From: Turritopsis dohrnii
Taxonomy: Eukaryota > Cnidaria > Hydrozoa > Anthoathecata > Oceaniidae
Assembly: GCA_027922465.2 (NCBI GenBank)
Contig: BQMF02000097.1
Location: 682,001-746,000, forward strand
Reading direction: 5' to 3'
Length of the DNA stretch: 64,000 bases
Shown here: positions 22,777 through 35,484 of the stretch, in pieces
Layout of the letters: every line of letters begins with the position of its first letter
Numbering within the stretch: the stretch's first letter is position 1
The notes under the pieces: generated by a model
Told to the model about the DNA's origin: nothing
Seen by the model: the letters and a program-made list of their open reading frames with translations, nothing else
Databases searched by the model: none
Position numbers and translations under genes: made by a program

Positions 22777-23375
22777 AATACAGTATCTTTCTATCTTATT
22801 TGGACACTTAGTCAGTAGAGGCAATCAAAATGAATTAGGAATAGTTATGTTAGCTGATTAGTTAGTGAAAATAAGATGATACGATCAACAAATAATAGAT
22901 GTGTTCTGTTAAAATTCTTCCAATACTTAATCTTTCTATCCTACTTTGACACTTAGTCGATAGAGGCAATCAAAATGAATTAGGAATAATTACGTTAGCT
23001 GATTAGTTAGTGAAAATAAGGTGTTACGATCAAAAGATAATAGATGTTTTCTGTAAAAAAAGTTCCATGACAGTATCTTCCTATCATACTTTGGCAAGTA
23101 TTCGATAGAGGTAATCAAAATTAATTTAGAATAATTACTTTAGTTGATAAGTTAGCGAAAATAAGATGATACGATCAGCAAGTAATAGATGTTTTCTGTC
23201 AAAATTCTTCGAATGCAGAATCTGTCTATTCTACATTGGCACGTATTTGATAGAGATAGTCAAAAGAAATTAGGAATAATTACGTTAGCTGATTGAAAAT
23301 AAGATGATAAGATCAGCAAGTAATAGATGTTTTCTGTCAAAAATGTTCCAATACAGTATCTTTCTACCCTGCTTC
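22777..23375. repeat. 145-bp satellite, four tandem copies plus partial
   Basis: Units start near 22777, 22922, 23067, 23212 and 23350. They carry ACAGTATCTTTCTAT, a GATAGAGGCAATCAAAATGA block, TTAGGAATAATTACGTTAGC and GTAATAGATGTTTTCTGTC. The spacing is 145 bp three times, then 138 bp where one GTTAGT stretch is lost. Copies are diverged by roughly a tenth by eye. Confidence 0.85.
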
Positions 23376-24494
23376 GAGTTTGGTCAAAAGTTAGGGAAAG
23401 TTCTACTTGATTTGTTTTGTCTTTCTTGGTATGCAATATTAATTTTGTATCTTTTTATCCATATTCTTTTATGGAACACTTTGGTTTGCATCTCAAAAAA
23501 CATTACGAAAATTATCATCACCCTTTTCTAGTGCGCGCCTTAAAAACTTCAGAATTCTGTCTTAGTTTCTTCTGTTAAAAATTTATGCGATCACTTTATT
23601 ATGAGAAGAGATAAGATCACTAAGAGGAAGAGGAGGAAAGAGGAAGAAGAGTGAATCGGATACTTCGGATACTATATTGAACTTTATCTCTTAAATGCAG
23701 AACTACTCCCAACAACAATAAACAAAATAAAAAATATCCTTAGAGGCACAAGGATAATTGCAAAGTCAGCTGAAGCATGAAAATTGAGGACAATAATAAC
23801 ATTCTTGAAAGTGGATTGATTTTGAATGATTGAATAGTTGAATAACTTCTACATTACAACATTACATTTTTACTTACGTTCTCTTCAAAGCACTATGAAA
23901 GCATTGCTGACACTATGGAAAGCTTTATTATAATGTATATACTGCCAATAAACTAGATTATCTGACATGTTTGTTAATATAAAATAATATCAAGAATATA
24001 CTGATCCTTTAATACATCCTAATGAGTATACACATAACTCATAAACTCTAAAAATTCATCCTAGCACACATAAACTTTGGTCATTCAAAATATATCTTTA
24101 TACATAAATCAACCTGAAGAAGACTCGTAAGAGCCCAAATATTTTTTGAAAAATGCTGCCTTATTTCATACCTAATCAACATAAATGAAATCTGAAATTT
24201 CTGCTTTAGTTTTATTGACAATATCTCACTTACAAACAATATCGATCTGAGTTGATATTTATGACCTGCTAATGAAAGTTCTTCAAGAAATTCAAAAAGA
24301 AGGTTGAATAATTTTCGCAGCGCAACATTATGTACAGCTTTTCCAAAAAAAATTCGGTCTGAGACTTTAACAGTCTATAAGTTTTTACACATATGCCAGA
24401 TTTTAGCGATTTGTTTATTCACGGATTTTAAAAATACATATAATACAGTGGAATTAGATAAAAAGTCACTAAAACCCGCACAAAATTAATATAA
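23376..24494. other. no gene; holds R45 repeat copy 2
   Basis: No coding region. Bases 23735-23779 carry the second copy of the R45 dispersed repeat. Confidence 0.45.
23735..23779 (+). repeat. dispersed repeat R45, copy 2
   Basis: AGGCACAAGGATAATTGCAAA then GTCAGCTGAAG, diverged from the 8508 and 27808 copies. Confidence 0.5.
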
Positions 24495-25157
24495 AGGTGG
24501 ATTTACACACGTCGAAATTGTCGATCGAAATTTTCGATCGAAATTTTTTAAGCTTGCTGATTGGCTGAGAAAAATCATCTGACTTTTCTTCTTCGAAAAA
24601 AATACTCTTCGAAAAAGTTGAAATTTTTCAACTTTTTCGTGACGAATTTTTTTCGAAGAAAAGCTAAACCAATCAAAATCGCTGTTTTAAACTTGTTTTG
24701 CTGTGTCATCAAAACGTGCAAATCAAACATGGACGTTGATCCAGAAGTGCTGCATGCTTTATTTTGCGCTGTTTTTCAGCAGCAAGACAAACAACAAGAA
24801 CTTCTGTCTCCCGAATATATTGCTAGTAACGAGAATTGTGAAGAATATCCAGAGTCGTGTAATAACATTTGACGTACAAGCATATGGAATTCACCCTTCT
24901 GTTCACACCCTTGGTAAATCAGACGTACCCACATTCTCTTTTGTTCTGCTTTTATTTTCTTCTTATACTTAATCAGGAGCAACAACCTCGTTAATATTAT
25001 TTTCTATACAGAAGAGCCCTGCACTTCATGTTTGTTTACATAAGAAATGGCGCCTTTTTTCGTCAGTGTGTAAATTAAAAATGAAAATTCGACGCGAAAA
25101 TTTTTCGATCGAATAGATATTTTCGATCGAAAAATTTCGACGTGTGTAAATCCACCT
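24495..25157. mobile_element. Harbinger-like MITE with TAA target duplication
   Basis: Ends are inverted repeats starting AGGTGGATTTACACACGTCG and continuing through GATCGAAA motifs. TAA flanks both sides (24492-24494 and 25158-25160). A 3-bp TWA duplication is characteristic of PIF/Harbinger; the superfamily call rests on that. The interior has a short plus-strand open stretch (MDVDPEVLHALFCAVFQQQD, about 24729-24872) that might be a relic of a transposase N-terminus. Confidence 0.65.
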
Positions 25158-25533
25158 TAAAGATTAAATTTGGCACAGTGACGCAGATACATGTCAGGAA
25201 TAACAAAAAATGCCTTATTAATAGGACCTTGGGAATACCAAAATGTTTTTCAAGGTGGAATAGGTCTTATCATTGGGATCCAAGTCACGTTTTTCATCAA
25301 ACCTACAATTATTATGCAAAATTGAAAATGCCATTTCAATCTGAACCAATTTTTCAAAGGATTTTACTTAATAAATGCCGTCATCATCATCATTGTTGCC
25401 TATGGACACTTTGTTCACGCTCCTGTAGAAATATAACCCTATGTAAGTTATCAGGTTTAAACTGTTTTCAAGTTTTTTGGTAGAAGTACTGTACTTCTAT
25501 CCAATTTATTATCTAGTAGAAGTGCTTTAGCAT
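25158..25533. other. no gene; 36-bp echo of neighbouring pseudogene
   Basis: Bases 25251-25286 are identical to 25636-25671 (CAAGGTGGAATAGGTCTTAT through CAAGTC), in the same orientation. Part of the neighbouring pseudogene has been copied or rearranged here. Confidence 0.7.
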
Positions 25534-26778
25534 TTACTTTACCCGAAATTCCAGTTGCTTTCTGCCGAAAGTCTGGTCAAAGGTCATACATTCACTAGTA
25601 ATTCCAAGTCCAACGGCTTCTCCAATCACGAATTGCAAGGTGGAATAGGTCTTATCATTGGGATCCAAGTCGATAATTGGAAGAAAGTCATAGATTGGTT
25701 CTAGAATTGTTCTTCCTTGCTTTGGTTTAGTTACAGACTGCATAAATCCGGACCAATTTGGATTAGGGAAAGACTATTTAGAATCGAAAAACCACGATGT
25801 TTCCCACAAAAGATCCAAGTTCGTCTCAGCTAAAAAAGCTCCTTGATACTCTTCAGTTTTAAATTGGATAACTCAATCACATCTCATTTGTGATAGGAAA
25901 TTGGAACGCTGGATTCGGTAAAACCGCTGAATTCTTTATGCTTCAATCTTCTAATGCCGTTGCCAGACCTTGTTGGTTTCAACGAAAGCAGATATGATAA
26001 CCATACTGTGAAATGTTCCCTTTCTGTTGTGATCAACATTATCTGCGACTATCTTCGGGTTGAATTTCTCTAAAACTGGTTATGGCAGGCTGTTTGAATT
26101 GTTACACTTCATCGGATGTAATGGAAAAGCTGAATTTAAATAAATGGTCGACAAGCCATTTTTTAGTGAAAGACTTGTCGATATCTACTCCAATACTGAA
26201 AGGGATGGAAGCAACCATAGATCGTGATCTTGAACATTGAGTGATAACCTTTCCAATGCTGGCTTCCTTCACCGATACTAGATAACCAAGGAACTTAGTC
26301 AGGCTTTCTGGAATCCAATTAATTGAATACTCTACATCTTGCATCCTACTAATATCTGGATATTCTTTCATCTTTTCATGAAGTTCTGCAATCGGATACC
26401 GCTCGCAGTCCGATTCCTCTTCCAACCATTTATAAACTCTGTTATCCATCATTGCAGCATTAACTAGGCGTCCAACCTTTTTAGAATAATGGATTAGAGT
26501 CAAAAAGGGACAGTGCATATTGAAATAACAGTTGAGTATCACCTGCCTGCTGCCTTACCACAAATAAAAGAACAAGCTTTCCAATCGAAATAAAACTTAT
26601 CAGTATTCTCGTCAACTGAAAGGCGTAAACTCTTTCTAGGTCGTTCATACACTTTTTCACCGCCATGTTCTTTAACAAATGCTCTTATATAGTGATGATG
26701 GACAGTGATCTTCCCCGTGGGTTCTGACGTCACTGCACAACTTAGAGGCCTTAAAGGAAAACGCGCATCTTTCTCCAT
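25534..26778 (-). pseudogene. decayed gene of an uncharacterised metazoan family
   Basis: Starts MEKDARFPLRPLSCAV, then HHHYIRAFVKEHGGEKVYER and a CSFICG zinc-like pair. After a frame change come RLVNAAMMDNRVY and LTKFLGYLV. Then, in broken frames around 26000-26050, comes the block VADNVDHN..GTFH.M.II, and finally IDLDPNDKTYSTL and ITSECMTFDQTFGRKQ. I recognise this motif order from abundant uncharacterised proteins of cnidarians and other invertebrates, but I know no assigned function; its abundance suggests a mobile-element origin. Several frameshifts and stops (about 25800-26090) make it non-functional. It is probably unspliced. Confidence 0.55.
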
Positions 26779-26949
26779 CCTATTTTAGTTTCTCTTGTTC
26801 AAGAATTAAAACAAGCATAAATCAGCTGATACCTACGCGAATCAACTTTCTTTCCTTGCAAATTCTAACGAACCTTTTTTCAACTATGTTTCTACTATAA
26901 CATTCGACTACTTTCGATTTATTTTAAAATGATCCTGATGAAAACTACA

Positions 26950-26983
26950 GGGGGCTTTAAAAGCCCCCATAGCCCAAATAGGG
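26950..26983. repeat. possible piggyBac-like terminus
   Basis: GGGGGCTTTTAAAGCCCCC-like palindrome, then CCCAAATAGGG and TTAA at 26984-26987. It resembles the right end of the 4379-5387 element in style. No partner end was found. Confidence 0.3.
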
Positions 26984-26996
26984 TTAATTCACTCTT

Positions 26997-29900
26997 TCTG
27001 GCATACTTTATTGTAACATGTTGCAATTTATATCCGTTTTGAAAAATTGGTTTAGGGTTGAAACAAGCTTTGCATTGATGCGCAACACTTGAGATTTATC
27101 TGCCATTATGAAATTAAGGTGTCCCCAAGGTCCTATTGATAGGAATTTTTTCTGGTCATTCCTAGCATGTTTCTTTATATTAATTTTGTCTGGGTTTTTA
27201 TGTAACTCTCCCTCTCTAATACTTTGTATGAAAAGATTAGTAAAATAAAATTGTTGTAGTATTTTATACTTTAATATCCCTCAATTAAAAATGGCACATA
27301 TTGATACTAAACATACTTTGTTCTCTTGAAGGTTTTGTTTTGGAATCAATTAAGAACTTCACCTTTGAAAATCCAATTATCTTTTTAATGGTTAATTAAC
27401 AAAGCCGGAAATAACAACTATCAAAGGTAACTACCAAAAGTAATAAGTCATGTGGCTGTAAAACACAAGAAATTTTTATCTATCTAAAGGTGTCTGTAAG
27501 AAAGAAGACACGATGATAAATGAGCGCAACTTCTTTTCATGTCGACTGTATAACTTTTGAATAGGCATATCCTCAGCTTCAGTTTTAACTTGACAGCGGG
27601 GACATTTGTCAAATACGACTGCAAAGGAGTGCATTTCTATAGTCCTAAACATACTCACAACTGCAAGTTCTTTTCGTTGTAGTGACTATTTCACGACTTC
27701 TCACACTGGGATGCATCCATACCAAACATGTTCCCGCCGCTTTTTCAATGTTAAACGCGTATATGTTGTTTGATGAAAATTGTTATCTAGAATCCTTCAC
27801 AAATATAACAACATGCCCTTATGGGCAAAAGGATTTCTGCAAGATTTGCTGAAAATGCACAAAAAAATGAGAAAACAGTAGCTTTGATCGACTTCCCTTA
27901 ACTTTGACAAACTTTTCAATTATTTTGACAAACATCAACTTAAACGAAATGTAAATGTGAATTTTCGAAACCTTGAACTGTAAAACTATTTTAATTTGCC
28001 AGTTCTTTTTAATTCCACTTTTTTTTGTTGTTTATTGTCACCTAATTTCAAACAAAGCTGCGTCTGAACCACAAATGAAATCTCTTTCACTTTTCAAAAT
28101 GATGGCATGTCTGTTTCAAAGATACGAATAAGCAGGTTACCAGTATATACCTAGGTGTTCCAGTTATTGAAAAGTTCATATTTAGTTAATTTGTTCGGGT
28201 TCGAACATTTTACCCTCAAATTACTTGAACAAAAAAGAAATTATGTACCAGCGCATACGAAAAAACAAAAACAAAACAAAAGTAACAATTTGATGTCATT
28301 TTTTTAAAATTTTGATACAAATATAAATTAAATGATTTCTTCATGTTTGACAGCATTCTTTACTCCAAAATACGAGAGACAAAACGAGTATCTTTTCGAT
28401 AAAAACCGTCATCATTAGAGAATCAGATCTTTATTTTGGAAACAATAATCCGGTTTTCCGATAGTTGAAACAGCCTTCATAATCATTATCTTGAATACAT
28501 CTATACAGGAATTTGAACCACTTCATCAATGTCTTCAAAGTTCCATGTGGAACCAAAACGAGCTGCACGAAGTAGTATACATTGTTACATATAAATGATA
28601 TACAGTGCGGTCGATTATCTGTGTCAGAGTATATATTTGGTACGCATGCTTAAAACATCGATCGAAATTCAAGTTCGTCCATCCAGAAAAATTCTGTCAT
28701 ATTCATATCAAACATCATTAAATTTTGTTGTTTATTTTCATCTTGCCTGCTATCGTACACAACCAAAAAGGTTAAGACGGCTGTCTAAAAGAGAGAAAAA
28801 ATACAGTTAATAAATATCGAAAGTATATACAATAACAATCAAAGTTAATCTTAGCATTTTAGCATCTTTTCTGAAATCCCCTTGTCATAACATGTAGAAC
28901 CATGAAGGCGAATACAATACGGCAGCTTTAATCAACAATATCATTTCGTAATAAACGTTGCATTTGCTCTCACACAGCTCGTCAACATTTGCATACACAC
29001 ATTAGTTCTTGCAATTACATTTCACCGATTACAACTGAAACGAAGGCTTACACTTCTATCTCACAAAGACATTTAATAATTTACAAATTTTTTTCAATAA
29101 GCATTAAAATTGATTAAATTAGTTAAAATTAATTCCCTATATTATCCAATAGAGAGGGTGACACAATCACTAACTCACAACTTTTACAACACTAACAAAC
29201 ACTGAAGACAAAATGTAGATTTTCTGGAAGTGTATTTTAAATCTTTATGTATATCTGATGATTACTTGCATTGCTTTCTTGTTTAGTAACCTCCTGTGGC
29301 ATAACATACATCTAAACCAACGCAAACAGATCATCTTTCAACAGTGCAAAACTATTTATTTTCTGTGTGGGTTATTGGGGCGTATATTAGAAGAGAAAAG
29401 ATGATCGTCTCACGTTAGTTTAACATACAAGCACAATGTGATCATAAAATGCTATACTTTAAACACTGTGAAATTACAGAAAATAAGAATAGTAAGAAAA
29501 GTTGCGAAATTAACTGAAATTGAAATTCACATGTTGAATTTTATAAACGTTTTGTAGAAAGATCTCACATCATAAGGACCCCTTGCTAAGAGAGAAATGG
29601 AACATTTTATGACCACCACATACACAGCCACTGACAACCCTCTCAAAAAATATAGTAGTGTAAAAGTATAAAATTAAAATTCAGATATTTACAATTAATT
29701 TCCAACTTAAATTCATACATAAATTTTCACAAATTTTGACAATTGATTTCCAACCAAAACTCATAAATTTTAAAACACAAATTTTTGACATTAATATTTA
29801 CATGAATATAAATCTAAGCTGATGGTGCATGAGTTCATTCAATTGACATCGCAGAAATGGGAAACTATAAGAAAGATTTCATTAAACATGATCTTAGGAG

Positions 29901-30501
29901 ATCTGAAAAGATAAGACAAAAAGTAACTTCAAATTTAATCATCTGCAAATAACCAAAACACGTGTATCGATTTTACAATTACAATATAAACAGCACAAAA
30001 ATATTTTATAAACAACCCACAAAGACAACTAAAACAACAGAGACAGATAGACAGAGACATAGACATACCTAATGAGATCAAACAAATTATTCCTGCCTTT
30101 CATTCCACTTCATACCTAAATAGAATATTTATCTGTCCCTGCTGTAGACACATACATAAAACACCCACATACCACACCCACACACATACACAAACAGCCA
30201 CAGGATCTTGTCAACAGCTTACCATAGTCATGCGCAACCTTCATATCACTAAACAACTTCAATTTATTAACTTACAACCTTGAATGCAAATCAAACATTG
30301 TTAAGACAATATGCTTTACCTTCTTCACTATTTGTGCATCAATAAAACAAGGCAATAGACCAGTATTAGAAAATGCTTTGAACAACTTACAATGAATTGG
30401 ATAAATAATTATACATCAAATATGAATTATACAAAAAGTACCTAGAAAATATTAAATAGCTGAACATTAATCATTTTATTAAGATTTAAAACAAAACAAA
30501 A
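26997..30501. other. no gene seen; R45 copy 3 inside
   Basis: About 3.5 kb without supported coding sequence, rich in A/T with short CA-rich stretches (30150-30200). Bases 27808-27854 hold the third R45 copy. The lower end probably includes the 3' flank or non-coding tail of the Helitron-like element, but no terminal hairpin or CTRR end could be fixed by eye. Confidence 0.4.
27808..27854 (+). repeat. dispersed repeat R45, copy 3
   Basis: ACATGCCCTTATGGGCAAAA, GGATTTCTGCAAGATTTGCTGAA. Confidence 0.55.
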
Positions 30502-31143
30502 TTAAATTGAAATTTTTACCTTAATTGCATCATGGTCTGAGAAAAAAATGCACTTTACCATTGTGTCTAACTTGAATTTTGCAAGGAAGCTCTTTTTGAT
30601 ATAAACATTATCAAGTAGTGACCCATCCATATAAGTCAGCTCAGATACAACCATCTCGTAATCGCTAAGAATTTCTGAAAGAATATCACTAGATGTAAAA
30701 TAATCAATATTCAAATCACCAAGCAGAATGTCAATATCAAAAGAATGGATGTAATTAGATAACTTATTGTAAAAAAGTTGCAATGGTTCACCATGTTTTC
30801 TGTACAGTACCGCAATTCCAACCAAATCACTGCAAAAACTGTGTTTTAAAACATTAACATATAAAAAGCCAGATTCAGTTGAACATGAATAAATGTCATA
30901 ATTTTTTAATCCAATTGCCAAGCTCTGGTATTTATCATCTCCAACAGAAAATTTTAATTCAAAATCCAACTGCTCACATATCTCAGAACAATCAACGTGT
31001 TGCGACATTTGTGTCTCAGTAAGACATAAAACATCACTCTGTACCAATTCAGTTACACAAGCAATATCTTTTGCATGCAATGACACTGAACGTGTATTCA
31101 GCATACTGACGCTTAAAGAATTCGCACACAATGGTTCAAGCAC
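30502..31143 (-). pseudogene. Helitron-like EEP endonuclease domain
   Basis: About 213 residues. N-terminal SVSMLNTRSVSLHAKDI corresponds to the catalytic N of the endonuclease/exonuclease/phosphatase fold. DVLCLTETQM gives the catalytic E, and DIDILLGDLNIDY the D-x-N. A final SDHDAIKV gives the S-D-H, so all key residues are present. The frame is open but has no start of its own: upstream it joins, after a frame change near 31145-31260, to the helicase C-terminus. It would nick target DNA if made. Confidence 0.75.
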
Positions 31144-31144
31144 C

Positions 31145-32523
31145 TCTAACCGTGGCCATGGACAAGTTTGTGGGATCCGTTCATATTCCGTAAAAGCTCT
31201 TTTGTCGGCCTTGATGGCTTTTTTGTACGGCTCATTGCAACGTACATTTGGCCAGGATTAAATCACCTTTGTTTATGTAAATCAAAACTAATAACAGCTT
31301 CAGGAACACTCAAACTTTGCACTTTAAGAATACTAGTAGCCCAAGATAAAACTAAGGAAAACTGCGTTCTTTTTATTACGGGTGATGTGGTTATTCTTTT
31401 GTTGACATTAATATCAGTCTCAGCACCTTCAATTGGTATGCACTTATGGGTCACAGCATATCTGTCAGATGCCATTTTCGTAATGCCAGCACTTTCATCT
31501 AGGAATTTAACATAAATTTTTGTAATCTTACTACCAATCGTCATAAAACTGTATACTAAGCCCATTTGGCCATTGATGAGTTTGTCCTCTATATCTATGT
31601 TCGATGTAAGCATCACTTTAGCCCCCAATTTTTAAAACAAGTTTCGTTGGTAGACCACCGGTTTCAGTGTGGTTTCTATTGAGAGCATCACTAATAAGTC
31701 GGTGAGGTACATCTTTTGGTAAGTCATCGATTGCGTTTATCACAACTTCTGAATTTTCTAAATCTCCTAATTTTTTCTCGTTATAGTCCATAGCTGGTTT
31801 ATTTTCAGCAAATAGATGAAGGGCATCGGCTGGATAATCGGGAGAATTAGTACTGATAAATCGTGTTTTAAGAAGATCTTCGTCATCAGCTGTTATATTG
31901 GCAACACGTACATTGTTTAACAAATCAATGAACACGGAATCTCCTTGTTGTTGCATCACTTCTGTTAACTCAGCAATTTTAAAAGTGTCCCATAATTTTA
32001 ATAAATTCTCTACAAAGCCATATGGTGAATTAACAGGTCTTCCCATTACTGGTGGTAGCTGAAAAAAGTCTCCTGTAGCAATGACAGTTTTACCTGCAAA
32101 AGGGTCTGAATACTTACACCAAATATCTCACATAATCGCATATAGACATGTTTCAATAGTTAATCAGAAATCATGAATATTTCATCAACTACCACAGCAG
32201 ACACTTTAGAAAGTTTATTACGCAGGGATGTCCTCACTTTTTCGCTTAACAGTGTATAATTTTTACCATAAATACCAAGGCCGGAATGTATGGTAGTACC
32301 TCCAATGTTTACAGCAGCTACATCTGTAGGTGCCAGCAATAAGACTCTTGGTTTTGCTGGATCTGTGGCTTTGCAAAGAAGGACCTTTGATACAACATGA
32401 TACATAGTTTTCAATAGATGTGATTTTGCACAAACACCTTGTTAAAAAAATATGCAATGGCTCTAGATCTTTGAATTCCTTACAATTTCTCCTCTTGACA
32501 AGTTGCCGTGACCATGTTAACAC
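31145..32523 (-). pseudogene. Helitron-like Pif1-type helicase, broken
   Basis: Segments in order: LEPLHIFL (just before the P-loop); a damaged Walker A near 32430-32450, read as GVCAKSHLL in another frame instead of the expected GVGKS; VLLLAPTDVAAVNIGGTT (motif Ia); SAVVVDEIFMIS (Walker B with D-E); GRPVNSPYG; VMQQQGDSVF; RFISTN; and LINGQMGLVYSF with IKRTQFSLVLSWA and a degraded final motif around 31180-31260. At least four frame changes or stops occur. With the nucleotide-binding loop lost, no helicase activity is expected. Confidence 0.8.
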
Positions 32524-32541
32524 AATGTCAAAAATTTCTCT

Positions 32542-33129
32542 CTATTTGATTTTGAGTGATCGGATTTTGTCATTCAACACATTATCGTCTAAAACATATT
32601 GCCTTTCAGAGATAATTCCCGAAGTTGCACATGGTGTATCTTGCAAATCTTCCTCATCCGACATGTCATTGTTAGCATCCAAAATATCTTGGACAGCCTC
32701 TTTCCCTTGTTGCGCAAATGGATCACAATTAACATAGAGGTCAGCTCTGTAGTTTTGGAAAGCACCATCTACTAGTGCATCGTATGGTTCAATCTTTGGT
32801 TTATTTTCATTTACCATGTCCAGAACACCAGGATGCCCAAGCTTTTTGACATATGTATTGTGTAACAGTTCTCCCTCTGATTGAAAAGGATAGTACATAA
32901 ACAACAAATGATGAGCATATCTATTTGGATATTTGTGCCTGTTTGAGATGTGATATCTGAAAACTGCACGGATTTTCCTGCATTTTAATTTAGATTTACT
33001 GTTCATCAATGGTACAACAGGGGGGTGTAGTGACTGAAGGTTTTCTTCCATTAGCAATTCGTTTAAAATTTCGGGCTGGTTATCATTTTCGTTGTTGTCA
33101 TTGGGCATAATGTGCCATAAACTCAGCAA
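32542..33129 (-). pseudogene. Helitron-like Rep-helicase linker region
   Basis: Open segment between Rep and helicase carrying RYHISNRHKYPNRYAHHLLF and MYYPFQSEGEL, a conserved stretch found between Rep and helicase in animal Helitron proteins. An acidic part follows (DANNDMSDEEDLQD). Continuous over 195 residues but out of frame with its neighbours. Confidence 0.65.
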
Positions 33130-33247
33130 AACACATGTTATTCAGAGTTGCAAACTTTCCATTTTTGAAAGAACTATCAGGTCGGTCAAGATAACGATCT
33201 AACATGTTTGTTTTGAAAATATCTGTACTCTCATTAGGAAGATTATT

Positions 33248-34419
33248 TTACTCCTCTTCAGATCTGCAAATTCGAAATCTGTATTCTGGAACATTGCTGT
33301 TAGCAAAAATGACTTTTGGGAATGTTTTACTCAACCACAATTCAGGCATTACATGATACACAGCTTCTTGCACAGAACATTCTCTTTTACAGGAATATGC
33401 TTTTGCGATAGTAATTATTTGTTCAAATTTGTTCAAGTTATTGGACTTTGCCTCATCCAACGCTTGTTTCATTGCTCTGGAACAATCATCTTCTGCCTTT
33501 GAAAGATATTTACACATGTATGTAATGGCTTTATAGTGATTAAAGACAGGCTGAATGTCCAAATTTGCTTTCCATGCAGTCAAACCTTCCGCAAAATAGT
33601 TGTTGACAAAACAAGAATTTGGTGGGCGTCTAAGGTGAATTTCAAAGTCATCATTTTTAGAAATTGAGAGTGTAATATTCTTCTTCGGTTATGCCAAGTA
33701 TATCCAAAATTTCTGAAATAGTTCCAGGATCTTCATAATTATCTTTCAACGGATCAATAACATTATGCTTCTTAGGACATAGGTATTCATCAATATAAAC
33801 TATCACAGTATCTAACAGTGCTTTCGTACTTTCTAATATTGTTTCCTTGTCATCAGGACTCACCTCAATAGGAAGTGGACATGAAATTATAGTACGCTCT
33901 GAAAAAAAATGACCAAAATTGAATCTGCATGTACTATTTTTGTACTTGCGACATGTTTTTGAATGATTGTGAACTTGGTATGCTTTTACCAACTCAAACA
34001 ATTCTGGTTCTAACACGGGATCAGGCATGTCAGCTCTTATGACTCCATCAACAAATGCAATATAATCATCCTTAGTAGCTTCTGTAGACACAGATAGGTC
34101 TTTCATCCAAATGAATACATGAACATGTGGGCTTCCACTTACTTGAAATTCAACCCTTATTACGTAATATTCAATCTTTCTTAGTGGACCAGCTAAGACA
34201 ATTTCCTTGAAAAATGTTTCCACTCGATACTGAAAATGCAGGATTCATATTCAATATGTCACATCTTTCTTGATACTTCATGTTTTGAATTTCACGGTCC
34301 TGTAAATTCAAATTATACAATTTTGAGATTATGGAATGGAACTCAAACCACCTCAGATCTGCACACGATAAAGTCAAGAAGAATGTTGGAACACCGAGTT
34401 GTTTCACCATAGCTAACAC
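33248..34419 (-). pseudogene. Helitron-like Rep (HUH) domain
   Basis: Order: QLGVPTFFLTLSCADLRW (34419 side); after a frame change, IRVEFQ then GSPHVHVFIW, the two-histidine HUH metal site near 34117-34131; CRKY..STCRFNFG, a zinc-like segment; and, in another frame at about 33480-33520, AITYMCKYLSK, whose two tyrosines spaced by three residues match the catalytic YxxxY of Helitron Rep. The key residues survive but are spread over at least three frames. Confidence 0.8.
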
Positions 34420-34662
34420 TTCAAGCAGAAATCATTTCCAATATGCTGGAGCCCCTTTCATTTGATTCATAAAGTTAAATGCTTCATCATTAGCAATGAA
34501 AGTCCGAACAGTTTCACTGAAACTTTGACTCAACATGCCAACCGTTAAATTGCATCCTGATAATTTCTTCATTGCAATATTTATCTTGCTATGTAAATTT
34601 GTAGATTGAAGGACATAATTAGCAAAGAATATATAATCAGCATCTGATGAAAATATTTGAGT

Positions 34663-35410
34663 TTAATTCAACAATCTTTGGTTGAAATACTTCACAAGTG
34701 ATATTTTCATTTCCCGATCAGTATTGTATCCAAATCTGCCAAAAGGAAAAAGGTGTGGAAAAGCCATCTCTTCACAAAATTTAATTGCATAAATTGGAAT
34801 TGAAGTAACACCTTCACCTGGTGCAATAGTGACAGTGTCTTCATTGACATGAATAGGTACTTTGGAGACCATGACAGTTTCATTAGTAGCAGTTCTGTCC
34901 ATGTCCAATGGATTATCATCTTCTTCATTTATTCCCTGTGAATTGCTTGAGTTCATATCAATTATTTCATTTTCATTTTTAAAGCTAATCAATTCTTCAG
35001 AGAGACCATTCAAGTCGACAATAACATTTTCATTTTCATTTCTTTCAAGAAATTTAATGATCTCAGAATTAACTCTGGTCGAACAGGTTCAAAGTAGACA
35101 TGACCACGATACATAAGCTTCCTTTTTAACTTCAACAAAAGTAAACCATTACTATCTGCTGGTCTTGGTAAGACATTACAGACATCTTCAACTTCAATTG
35201 GCACATTACAAACGGCTCCTTTTACTTTTGGAAAATTGCCTTTGGGTAGAATTACAACTTTCTTGAAAAGTATTCGTTTTGCAATCAAAACTTTCTCCAA
35301 TCGGTTGATGTCAGACAGATGGCAGATTATCAACTTCAAGATTGTTGCAAACAGCTTGAACTGGAATGTTCTTTCTTTTTAGCTTCATATGACAAGTTTT
35401 ACAGATGTAT
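34663..35410 (-). pseudogene. Helitron-like zinc segment and DUF6570-like region
   Basis: CQYICKTCHMKLKRKNIP with AVCNNLEV (about 35340-35410) gives a CxxC zinc motif. After a frame change, INRLEKVLIAKRILFKKVVI, LPKGNFPKVKGAVCNVP, VLPRPADSN and LKRKLMYRGHVYFEPVRPE match the DUF6570 pattern that precedes Rep in animal Helitron proteins. Next comes an acidic linker and FPHLFPFGRFGYN. This last motif (LFPxGxxG) is typical just before the Rep domain. Confidence 0.75.
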
Positions 35411-35484
35411 TGGCAACCATCAAAGCTTTCGACAAGGGAAAATTCAAAACTTTTAAAAGAAATTGCATAATTGCATTCATTGAA

